Shown one piece after another: positions 1 through 6,389 of a DNA stretch of 6,469 nucleotides. The position numbers were made by a program, and so were the translations under genes. The notes below the pieces were generated by a model. That model did no database searches, was not told the origin of the DNA, and was given only the letters and a program-made list of their open reading frames with translations. How positions within the stretch are numbered: the first letter of the stretch is position 1; each line of letters starts with the position of its first letter. Source of the DNA: DASUGM01 sp036274055. Its GTDB lineage: Bacteria > Acidobacteriota > Vicinamibacteria > Vicinamibacterales > SCN-69-37. The stretch lies in NCBI GenBank assembly GCA_036274055.1, contig DASUGM010000270.1, forward strand, positions 1 through 6,469. The letters run 5' to 3'.

Positions 1-2204
1 CGCAGCAGTACCGGGGCGCCGGCCTCGATGTTGCCGGCAGCAGCAATCGTCTGCGCCGAGCGATAGATGCTGTCTTCGAGTGCGTCCGGCGAGACGAAGC
101 GATGCTCGAACACCGAGATCGGATGGCTGTCGACGTTCGCCTTGCCCTTCTTGATCGTGATCAGACGACGATCGCGATCCACAGCCTGCGCCGTGCCGAA
201 GCCTTTGCCATCTTTCGTCTTGAGGCTCGCGTCGGCACGGATCTCCATGTCCTGCTCGGGATAGTGATATTCGTCGATCACCGACCCGGTCGGCTTGCCA
301 GTCTTCTTGTTCCGCACCTCGAACCGCCGGCCGGTGAACGCCAACCCGGAGATCGCGCTGCGTTCGTCGAGCAGCTCGTCGTCGGCAAGCTCGATCAGCC
401 GGTAGTAATCCCACCAGGCGGCCTTGCTCTCGCGGCGGTGCCAGTCCATCGCGTACGCGACGAGATAGCGCCCGTGTTGCTCGGGCGATCGCGCCGCCGA
501 ATCGACCGGCACATCCCGCAGCAGCGCCGGACGCAATGCGTCGACGCGTCGTTGCCGCTCGCCGACGTTGTCCGGCGGGTCGCTGGCCTTGGCGACCGGC
601 CGGGGAATTTCAAGGCCGCTGGACTCCGCTTCCAGCCGCAACTCTTCCAGCCACTCGCGCAGTGCCTGCGTCGAGCGACAGTCGTCGCGGTTGTAACTCT
701 CGACGGCTGCACGAACGTCTCCGGCAATCCCAGACAAGCCCGCACCCAGTTCGAGCGCGATCTCGACGAGACGACGCTGGTCGGCGGCGTGGCCGAGATT
801 GATCTCGCGCGCGAAGCCGTAGAACCGCTCGAGGTTCTTGATCGAGTAGCTTTCGACGCCGGCGCGCAGACAGCGGCGGACGACGCCGTACAGATCGACG
901 AAACGCTCGCCGCGCAGCAGCGCGTCGATCTCCGGTTCGCGCGACGCGTAGCGGCCCATCAGCCGCTTCAGCGCCGCCGGCTCATAAGGCGCGAAATGGT
1001 AGATGTGCGCCTGCGGATCTGCCGTGACCGCCGCGACGCATGCGTCGACCAGCCACTCGAATGCGGCGCGTTCGGCGTCGTCATCGCTGGCCCAGCGCGC
1101 GACGTACTCGTAACCGGGTGCTTCGACGCCCGCCATCGGTCGCCACAATCCGAAGAGATATTCGCGACCGCCGTCGCGCGCGAACGGATCGCCCTCGAGG
1201 TCGAGGAACAGATCGCCCTGACTTGGCGATGGCAGCCGCGCCAGGCCGATGTTCGTCGGCGGTTCACCCGGCGCCGGCGGCTCCGGCGGAAGCAGTTCGT
1301 AGACTGGCAGCAACGACTCGCGCTGCGCGCGCTGGACCCGCGCCTGTTCCCGCTGGCGCTCGTAGATCTCTCGAGCGCCGCGCTTCGGCCGAAACGCGAG
1401 CGGCACCGGGACGCCCGCCAGGGCCGCCAGCGTCGTCACGTCGCGCGACTGCCATTCGGCGAGATGCGATCGTCCGAGCCCGGCCACGAACGTGAGGTGA
1501 TCGTCCCGGCGCCGCCTGGCGTTGCAGCGCTCCCACCACCGGCACACCTCGCAGTGCTCGGCAGGCACGGGATACGTTCCTTCCGTGCGCGGTGCGGCGT
1601 GCGTGGTGCGCGGTGCGACAAAACCCTCGTACTCAGCCTTCACCCAGCGGTAGAACGCCGCGAAGTCGTCGAGCCGATAGCGTTCCTCGCGAAGCGGGGT
1701 GACGACCGCGAATGCTTCCGGCGGTGCGCCTTGCAGTTCGGTGAGGATATCGCTGTAGACGCAGAGCTGCAGAATCGTGCCGCCCTTGGTTTCCCGCGAC
1801 AGCTTGGTGTCGAGCGCCTCATACGACCACGCGCCGAAGCGCGCGCTCGGGCGCGCGACTCTCCTGAGCACGTCCGCATAGCCGAACCAACCGCTGGCGC
1901 GCAGCGGCGCCTGGACGATGACGTCGCAACCGGCCTGCATCGCGTCGATGAGTTGAGATTCGGCATCTTCCGGCGCGCCAGTGAGATCGACCACCGTCTG
2001 ACCGGCGGCGCGCAAGCTGTCGACGTACGCCTTCTCGTGCGCGATGCCGCGCGCGCGGAGGATGTCGACGAACGGATCCTCGAACACCGGCTTGGCCAGG
2101 TCGCCCGCCACGACCAGCAGATCCAGTGAGGTCTTGTGGCGGCACGCGAGGAAATTCGCGAGGTCCGTGGGCGACGAGGAAAAGCGGCCGTGCGCGCGAT
2201 GCAT
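1..2204 (-). CDS. TM0106-family RecB-like nuclease, probably fused to a Dna2/Nam7-type helicase; 3' end outside window
   Basis: Only the first 734 codons are here; the frame is open to the window edge. Residues 1-230 form a PD-(D/E)xK nuclease of RecB/Cas4 type: Asp111 (GYAD), Asp132-x-Lys134 (LDTK) and the RecB signature Gln146-x3-Tyr150. Cys21 plus Cys218, Cys221 and Cys227 have the arrangement of a Cas4/AddB-like 4Fe-4S clamp. Residues 330-515 match a YprB-type RNase H-like DEDD exonuclease: Asp335-x-Glu337 (FLDLEGD), HFAPYEP near 403, Asp437 and the end motif YNRDDC (504-509). Residues 570-734 resemble the linker that precedes a superfamily 1 helicase in this family, where full proteins usually exceed 1000 residues; no Walker A is visible, so the helicase is inferred. 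The ATG at 2204 keeps Cys21 and the usual N-terminal SPTDLANFLACRH stretch. An in-frame TAA lies three codons upstream and no Shine-Dalgarno is seen, so reinitiation after the esterase is likely. DNA repair or defence is possible; the role is unproven. Confidence 0.88.
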   Translation of the reverse strand, partial: MHRAHGRFSSSPTDLANFLACRHKTSLDLLVVAGDLAKPVFEDPFVDILRARGIAHEKAYVDSLRAAGQTVVDLTGAPEDAESQLIDAMQAGCDVIVQAPLRASGWFGYADVLRRVARPSARFGAWSYEALDTKLSRETKGGTILQLCVYSDILTELQGAPPEAFAVVTPLREERYRLDDFAAFYRWVKAEYEGFVAPRTTHAAPRTEGTYPVPAEHCEVCRWWERCNARRRRDDHLTFVAGLGRSHLAEWQSRDVTTLAALAGVPVPLAFRPKRGAREIYERQREQARVQRAQRESLLPVYELLPPEPPAPGEPPTNIGLARLPSPSQGDLFLDLEGDPFARDGGREYLFGLWRPMAGVEAPGYEYVARWASDDDAERAAFEWLVDACVAAVTADPQAHIYHFAPYEPAALKRLMGRYASREPEIDALLRGERFVDLYGVVRRCLRAGVESYSIKNLERFYGFAREINLGHAADQRRLVEIALELGAGLSGIAGDVRAAVESYNRDDCRSTQALREWLEELRLEAESSGLEIPRPVAKASDPPDNVGERQRRVDALRPALLRDVPVDSAARSPEQHGRYLVAYAMDWHRRESKAAWWDYYRLIELADDELLDERSAISGLAFTGRRFEVRNKKTGKPTGSVIDEYHYPEQDMEIRADASLKTKDGKGFGTAQAVDRDRRLITIKKGKANVDSHPISVFEHRFVSPDALEDSIYRSAQTIAAAGNIEAGAPVLL
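1584..1617. repeat. In-frame copy of the 14-bp repeat inside the nuclease gene
   Basis: Two adjacent 14-bp units, CGTGCGCGGTGCGG (1584-1597) and CGTGCGTGGTGCGC (1598-1611), are followed by a partial GGTGCG. The second unit recurs exactly at 5341-5354. Read on the minus strand it encodes APRTTHAAPRT, residues 197-207, between the PD-(D/E)xK core and the cysteine cluster. The frame is kept. Confidence 0.65.
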
Positions 2205-2210
2205 GGCTGG

Positions 2211-2876
2211 TTACGACGAGAAGCCGAGAAACCGGGCGCTCTCCGCCCAGATCCCGTCCATCGACGCGGTGAGCTGGTGCTCGTCGTCGAGCAGGCGAAG
2301 GTCGATCGACGGCCGGCCGGCGCACCACTGGCGGACCATGTCGGGACTGACTGACGCGTCGCGGGTGCCCTGAAAGACCAGCGTCGGCATCGCCGGCTCG
2401 ACGACGAACGCGTCGTAGCGCGCCGCATCCTCGTAGAGCGCGAACCCGACGTCGCGCGGCTCGTTGTGCGCGTAGTGAAAGACCTGCAGCTTGCCGGTGC
2501 GCCGCCATTCCTCGATACCGTGATCGCCGAGCTGACGCAGGCGGTTGCCGCCGAAGTCGAGCGCCGGCGCCAGCAGAATCAGCCGTGCGATCCGCGCCCG
2601 CATTGCCGGATCGTTCGCCGCATGGACGGCGACGAAGGCGCCGAGGCTCGACCCGATCAGCCCGATCGCACCGGGCGGCGCAACCGCGATCGCCGCCCGA
2701 GTCTGGTCGAGCATGCGGCTCACGGTCAGCGTCTCGAACGCGGGTTGATTGAAGTCCGGGCAGGAACACCCGATCCCGTGCGCCGCCAGTTCCCGCTCGA
2801 ACCGCGCTGCTTTCGACGACTGCGGCGACGACGCGAAGCCGTGCAGGTAAAGAACGTGACCAACCCCGGCTGCCAT
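2211..2876 (-). CDS. YqiA/UPF0227-like alpha/beta-hydrolase (serine esterase)
   Basis: This 221-residue protein has a compact alpha/beta-hydrolase fold like the YqiA/YcfP (UPF0227) esterases, which are usually about 180-220 residues. The N-terminus VLYLHGFASSPQSSKA (8-23) carries the oxyanion-hole HGF and the family-typical SSPxS stretch. The nucleophile elbow is GSSLG (75-79) with Ser77; Asp173 in QGTRD and His200 in DDEHQL complete a plausible triad. There is no signal peptide or membrane segment, so it should be cytosolic. YqiA-type enzymes hydrolyse short acyl or palmitoyl-CoA-like esters in vitro; the natural substrate here is unknown. I chose the ATG at 2876 because it overlaps the stop of the SET gene by one base (TGATG), which indicates translational coupling; an in-frame ATG at 2894 would add six residues (MRDDVV). 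The stop TAA is in the same frame as the nuclease start six bases on. Confidence 0.88.
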   Translation of the reverse strand: MAAGVGHVLYLHGFASSPQSSKAARFERELAAHGIGCSCPDFNQPAFETLTVSRMLDQTRAAIAVAPPGAIGLIGSSLGAFVAVHAANDPAMRARIARLILLAPALDFGGNRLRQLGDHGIEEWRRTGKLQVFHYAHNEPRDVGFALYEDAARYDAFVVEPAMPTLVFQGTRDASVSPDMVRQWCAGRPSIDLRLLDDEHQLTASMDGIWAESARFLGFSS

Positions 2877-3268
2877 CACAACATCGTCTCGCATCCCGGA
2901 CGGCAGCGACAGCGAATCTGCGCCGCGCCGTCGGTGTTGTAGTCGTAGGTCAGCTCTTCGCCGGTCCGAATGTTGCGCGAGGCGCAGATCCAGATGGTGT
3001 GCCCGATGACGCGGCTGTAACAGTTCGAGACGCACGCATGGTTGATGAAGCGGGCGATGTTGCCGCCGACGGCGGCGTCGCGCACGAACCGGCGGTTGAC
3101 CGTAAAGCACCAGATCCGGCCGCGCCGCAGCAGCACCCGCTCCCGGCGCGCGCTTTCGGCATGCGAGATCATCTCGCCGGCGTAGTCGATGATGCGGGTG
3201 TTCTTGGTGATCGGCGCGGTGGCGTAGACGCCCCAGCCGGAAATCTTCGAGCGGCGTTTGACGATCAT
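2876..3268 (-). CDS. Small SET-domain protein-lysine methyltransferase with post-SET zinc site
   Basis: This 130-residue protein is little more than a SET domain, the fold that transfers a methyl group from S-adenosylmethionine to protein lysines. Visible motifs in order are GWGVYA (11-16, SAM-binding), ARFINHACVSNC (72-83, the pseudoknot strand normally NHSCxPNC) and EELTYDYN (104-111, with the catalytic tyrosines). The tail has Cys120, Cys122 and Cys126 which, with Cys83, match the four zinc ligands of a eukaryotic-type post-SET site. The protein ends four residues after the last cysteine. Bacterial single-domain SET proteins of about this size are known, but their substrates are mostly uncharacterised; no target can be named here. 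The ATG start overlaps the VOC stop as ATGA and has only a weak purine-rich region upstream, so coupling is likely. The SET call is firm; lysine specificity is family inference. Confidence 0.9.
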   Translation of the reverse strand: MIVKRRSKISGWGVYATAPITKNTRIIDYAGEMISHAESARRERVLLRRGRIWCFTVNRRFVRDAAVGGNIARFINHACVSNCYSRVIGHTIWICASRNIRTGEELTYDYNTDGAAQIRCRCRPGCETML

Positions 3269-3777
3269 TCGTAATATTTCTTGTACATCCCGCGGCGAAA
3301 CAGCCAGCCGCCCAGCGGCCCCAGCCAGCCGAGCACGAAGTACATGTGCTTGAGGTCCATGATCTCGATCAGGTTGCCGTCCATGTCCCGGGCGAAGAAG
3401 AACGTGTGTCCGCGCGGCGACTGCTCCGGCTTGCTGACCACTTCGACGCCCTTGGCGACCAGGTAGTCGTACCACTTCTGCGTGTTGCGGACGTTGAACG
3501 AGATGTGGGTCAGTCCGACCCGCGACCACGGCACCGCGACCGCCGGTTGCTGTGGACGGAACTCGAAGATCTCGAGCACCGCGCCGCCGGGCGCGCGCAC
3601 CCAGCCAATCTTGCAGGTCGGCTGCGCCGCATCGACGCCGAAGAACGTCCGCACGCGATCCGAGGGCGTGTCGGCGACGCCCACCAGCGGGCAGCGGAAC
3701 ACGTCCCAGTAGAACTTGACCGCCTTGTTGAAGTCCGACACGGTAATGCCGACGTGGCTGAACGATCGCGCTCTCAC
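3265..3777 (-). CDS. VOC-family (glyoxalase/dioxygenase-fold) metalloprotein
   Basis: This 170-residue protein has two beta-alpha-beta-beta-beta modules typical of the vicinal oxygen chelate family, which includes glyoxalase I, extradiol dioxygenases, epimerases and fosfomycin/bleomycin resistance proteins. Module one opens with SHVGITVSD (7-15) and ends at VLEIFEF (67-73). Module two opens with THISFNV (90-96) and ends at DGNLIEIMDL (133-142). His8, Glu69, His91 and Glu138 fall where the metal ligands are expected, so it is likely an active metal enzyme. The C-terminal 30 residues (FVLGWLGPLGGWLF then basic and Tyr-rich) extend beyond a standard VOC domain and are mildly hydrophobic, possibly membrane-associated. 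The start is GTG at 3777, supported by AGGAG seven bases upstream. It sits 12 bases after the GMC gene, suggesting it processes a related metabolite; the substrate is unknown. Confidence 0.88.
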   Translation of the reverse strand: MRARSFSHVGITVSDFNKAVKFYWDVFRCPLVGVADTPSDRVRTFFGVDAAQPTCKIGWVRAPGGAVLEIFEFRPQQPAVAVPWSRVGLTHISFNVRNTQKWYDYLVAKGVEVVSKPEQSPRGHTFFFARDMDGNLIEIMDLKHMYFVLGWLGPLGGWLFRRGMYKKYYE

Positions 3778-3784
3778 GTGGTGG

Positions 3785-3789
3785 CTCCT
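3785..3789 (-). promoter_or_regulatory. Shine-Dalgarno site of the VOC gene
   Basis: On the minus strand AGGAG directly follows the GMC stop codon TAG and lies seven bases before the GTG at 3777. It is the clearest ribosome-binding site in the window and fixes the GTG start. Confidence 0.75.
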
Positions 3790-5334
3790 CTACTTCAGCT
3801 CGGTGGCGATCAGATGATCGGCCACCCGCAGCGCCTGCGCGACGATCGTCAGGCCGGGATTGACGGCCCCCGACGACGGAAAGAACGAGGCGTCGACGAC
3901 GAACAGGTTCTCGACGTCGTGGGCGCGGCAGAACGGATCGAGCACCGACGTCCGCGGATCCGTGCCGAAGCACAGCGTACCGCACTGGTGCGTGGTGTTT
4001 TGCGCACCAATCGAGTGCGCGAAGATCTTCGGGGACCAGTAGCCGAGCCGGCCGAGCAGCGCGCGCAGTTCGTCGACGAGCTGGGCGTGAGCGCGCTGGT
4101 TATTGGGCCGGTAGTCGAGCATGATCCGCCCATCCGGGGTCAGCGCCACCCGGCTCTGCGGGTGCGGCAGATCCTCGGTCATCGCCAGCCAGTCGGTCGC
4201 GCGCGAGACCCACGCGTCGTACGCCCACAGCGGAATGTGACGCATCTCGATGAACTTGTAGCGCCAGCCGTCGCCGACGACCTTCGCCATCCGCGCGTCC
4301 GTCCGGCCCTGCGACTGGATCTGCCCGAGCGGATACGGCGTCGCCGGCCCCTTCAGGTAGAAGTCGTTGATCGCCAGCGTCTTCTGAAACTCGTCGTGGT
4401 TCACGCGCCAGCCGACGCCTTGCATCATCGTCGCCAGGTGCGCCATGTAGCGCGTGCCGACCATCCCTGACGAATTCGCGAGGCCGCGCGGGTGTTTGTC
4501 GTTGGCCGATCGCAGCAACAGCGCCGCCGAATTCACCGCACCACACGAAACGACGACGCGATCGGCGGTGACGCGGCGGCGCGCTCCCTGGTGATCGATC
4601 TCGACGGCCTCTACCCGACGTCCCGAGGGGTCGGTGACCAGCCGTTGCGCGGTCGCACTGGTCAGCAGCGTCACATTCGGTGCGCGTACCGCACCGTGGA
4701 CGCAACAGACCTCGGCGTCACTCTTGCGATGGAGCTGGCAGGGAAAGGAATTGCAGGTCCGGCACAAGACGCAGCCATCGGGGCCGCCGGGATCAATCAG
4801 GCCGAGGGGCAGATACGACGGATGCAGGCCCTGGACGCGAATCGCCTCGGCCAGCGCCGACATGTTGCCGGCGTGCGGAACCGGCGGATACGGAAACGGA
4901 CCGCGCGGCGGTTCCGTCGGATCGTCGCCGACGGCGCCGTGCACCTGATAGAGCTGCTCGGCCCGATCGTAGTACGGCGCGAGGGTGTCGTAGTCAATCG
5001 GCCAGGCCGGCGACAGGCCGTCGACGTGTTCGGTCGCGTCGAAGTCCTGCCGGCGAAGGCGATACAAGACGCAGCCCCAGAACTTGGTATTGCCGCCGAC
5101 GTTGTAGTGCGTGTACGGCGTGAACGTCTCGCCGCGGCCGTTGACCCACTGCTCGCGGGCGCGGTACCGCAACGCCCGCCAGACCGCATCAGGATCCCAG
5201 TTCTCCGCCTCGCGCGGCACCGCCTCGCCGCGCTCGAGGACGAGCACGCGCGCGCCGGTGCCCGCCACGGCGTGCGCCATCGTGCCGCCGCCGGCGCCGG
5301 TGCCGATGATGATCAGGTCATAGTGCGATTGCAT
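3790..5334 (-). CDS. GMC-family FAD-dependent oxidoreductase with four-cysteine motif
   Basis: This 514-residue protein is a full-length glucose-methanol-choline oxidoreductase. The FAD Rossmann motif is IIGTGAGGGTMA (9-20) followed by the acidic strand end LVLERG (31-36). NVGGNTKFWG (78-87) is the second FAD-contact segment, and the C-terminal domain has His449 (THQCGT) and Asn492 (NPGLT), the usual His/Asn catalytic pair. These enzymes oxidise alcohols, sugars or polyols and pass electrons to oxygen, quinone or a cytochrome. There is no twin-arginine signal, so it appears cytosolic. Residues 188-199 carry cysteines spaced CxxCxxCxxxxC, with a CC pair at 210-211, which could hold an iron-sulfur cluster. 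The ATG at 5334 lies immediately before the FAD motif; no strong Shine-Dalgarno is seen. The preceding Gfo/Idh/MocA gene suggests a two-enzyme sugar or cyclitol oxidation step, but the substrate cannot be read from sequence. Confidence 0.92.
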   Translation of the reverse strand: MQSHYDLIIIGTGAGGGTMAHAVAGTGARVLVLERGEAVPREAENWDPDAVWRALRYRAREQWVNGRGETFTPYTHYNVGGNTKFWGCVLYRLRRQDFDATEHVDGLSPAWPIDYDTLAPYYDRAEQLYQVHGAVGDDPTEPPRGPFPYPPVPHAGNMSALAEAIRVQGLHPSYLPLGLIDPGGPDGCVLCRTCNSFPCQLHRKSDAEVCCVHGAVRAPNVTLLTSATAQRLVTDPSGRRVEAVEIDHQGARRRVTADRVVVSCGAVNSAALLLRSANDKHPRGLANSSGMVGTRYMAHLATMMQGVGWRVNHDEFQKTLAINDFYLKGPATPYPLGQIQSQGRTDARMAKVVGDGWRYKFIEMRHIPLWAYDAWVSRATDWLAMTEDLPHPQSRVALTPDGRIMLDYRPNNQRAHAQLVDELRALLGRLGYWSPKIFAHSIGAQNTTHQCGTLCFGTDPRTSVLDPFCRAHDVENLFVVDASFFPSSGAVNPGLTIVAQALRVADHLIATELK

Positions 5335-5380
5335 TTAGTCCGTGCGTGGTGCGCCTTGCGCGGTACGCCGAGCCCCGCGT
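5335..5380. repeat. Intergenic gap with 14-bp GC-rich repeat unit
   Basis: This is the only sizeable gap inside the gene run. It holds CGTGCGTGGTGCGC at 5341-5354 followed by a degenerate second copy, CTTGCGCGGTACGC, at 5355-5368. The first unit is identical to 1598-1611 inside the nuclease gene. I see no convincing promoter, terminator or Shine-Dalgarno in it. Confidence 0.6.
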
Positions 5381-6370
5381 CTAAACACCGGCGTAAATCT
5401 GGTCCATGAGTCGTTGATCGTCGATCGCGCGCTCGAGGCTCATTTCGGGCGCGGCCCCGGTCGCAATCGCGCGAGCGAAATCGCGATACATCGCCTGATA
5501 GCCGCGGATGTCGGCGAAGCCCGGCAAGGACAGCCGCGGCAGGCCGCCGCCGCCGCCGCGGACCAGCATGATCGTCCCGTTCGACTCGAACGAGATCACG
5601 CCCTTGCGCCCGAACAACTTCGACAACCGCAGCCCACGGAACAACGACGGCACTTCGCGCGAGTAGTACAGCGCGCCGACCGCCCCACTATCGTACCTGA
5701 AGGCGACCAACATGCTCTTGGTCCGGGTGTCGGCGGGATCATCGCCGTCGCGCGACAGCTCGGGCCGGAAGCCCTGCGCGCTGACGATCCGCGGCCCGAG
5801 GCTGCCGGCGACGTGCAGCCAGTGAATGCCTTCTTCGAAGAAGGCGTCGCCTCCGGCCATCGCCTCGTCGTTGCGCCAATCGTCCTTCGTTTTCAGCCGC
5901 TTCGCGATCGTCGTAAAGTGCGCGAACACCAGCTCGCCAATCACGTCGTCGGCAAGCAGCTTGCGCAATCTCACCGCCAGCGGTTTGTAGTGATCGTTTT
6001 CGCCGACCAGCACCGTGCGCCTCGCGGCATCGCGCGCCACCCGGACAGCCTCGTAGTCCGCCATCCGTACGAACGCCGGCTTCTCGACCAGCACATGCTT
6101 GCCGGCTGTGAGCGCAGCCAGCGCCAGGTCGAGATGAAATTTCGGCGGCACCGCGATGACGACGGCATCCACCTTCGGGTCGGCAATCGCCGATGCGTAA
6201 TCGCCGTAGATCCCGTCGCCGCCGAACCGACGGCAGTACTCGTCGGCGCGGGCGCGATCACGGCTGGCGTAGCCGGCGACAAACGCACCGGCCAGTTTCT
6301 TCAGGTGCTGGCTGTGAACGTCGGTAATGAAGCCGCAGCCCAGAAAGACGACGCGGATCGGGGCGGGCAC
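5381..6370 (-). CDS. Gfo/Idh/MocA-family NAD(P)-dependent oxidoreductase
   Basis: This 329-residue protein has the normal length and two-domain layout of the family. The N-terminal Rossmann domain has FLGCGFITDVHSQHL (9-23), the usual GxGxxxxxH dinucleotide motif. The family motif EKP is at 96-98 (HVLVEKPAF) with Lys97 as expected catalytic lysine. The C-terminal alpha/beta domain has EEGIHWLH (179-186): His183 is the usual catalytic histidine, but the customary DxGxHxxD reads E-E-G-I-H-W-L-H, so both flanking acidic positions differ. Members oxidise or reduce sugars, cyclitols, amino sugars or biliverdin; the substrate here is unknown. The start is GTG at 6370, the only one compatible with a complete Rossmann strand; no Shine-Dalgarno is visible, and a TATGAT box six bases upstream suggests a leaderless message. 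A run of five glycines (272-276) comes from a GCC repeat. It is the first gene of the apparent operon. Confidence 0.92.
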   Translation of the reverse strand: MPAPIRVVFLGCGFITDVHSQHLKKLAGAFVAGYASRDRARADEYCRRFGGDGIYGDYASAIADPKVDAVVIAVPPKFHLDLALAALTAGKHVLVEKPAFVRMADYEAVRVARDAARRTVLVGENDHYKPLAVRLRKLLADDVIGELVFAHFTTIAKRLKTKDDWRNDEAMAGGDAFFEEGIHWLHVAGSLGPRIVSAQGFRPELSRDGDDPADTRTKSMLVAFRYDSGAVGALYYSREVPSLFRGLRLSKLFGRKGVISFESNGTIMLVRGGGGGLPRLSLPGFADIRGYQAMYRDFARAIATGAAPEMSLERAIDDQRLMDQIYAGV

Positions 6371-6376
6371 GCGGGG

Positions 6377-6382
6377 ATCATA
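6377..6382 (-). promoter_or_regulatory. Possible -10 box for a leaderless operon start
   Basis: Minus-strand TATGAT matches the sigma-70-type -10 consensus at five of six positions and stands out in GC-rich DNA. Six bases separate it from the GTG at 6370, so a transcript would begin at or next to the start codon. The -35 position falls in the GAGCCCT repeat and does not resemble TTGACA, so this is tentative. Confidence 0.35.
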
Positions 6383-6389
6383 CCAAGCT

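Noticed and set aside
102..2129. A 675-codon open frame on the plus strand opposite the nuclease gene
   Set aside because: It is antisense to a gene with clear catalytic motifs, its translation is rich in Arg/Ala with no recognisable domain, and such frames are expected in GC-rich DNA with strong third-position bias.
2211..3110. A longer 299-residue version of the esterase starting inside the SET gene
   Set aside because: The extra residues overlap the SET coding region out of frame and are Arg-rich without motif; the TGATG junction at 2876 gives the family-typical length.
2876..3985. A long minus-strand frame reading through the VOC and into the GMC region upstream of the SET domain
   Set aside because: Only the last 130 codons carry SET motifs. 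The upstream part is out of frame with the VOC and GMC genes; the ATG at 3268 overlapping the VOC stop is the natural start.
3346..4470. A 374-codon plus-strand open frame across the VOC and GMC genes
   Set aside because: It spans two convincing minus-strand genes and their junction, and has no recognisable motif; it is a composition shadow.
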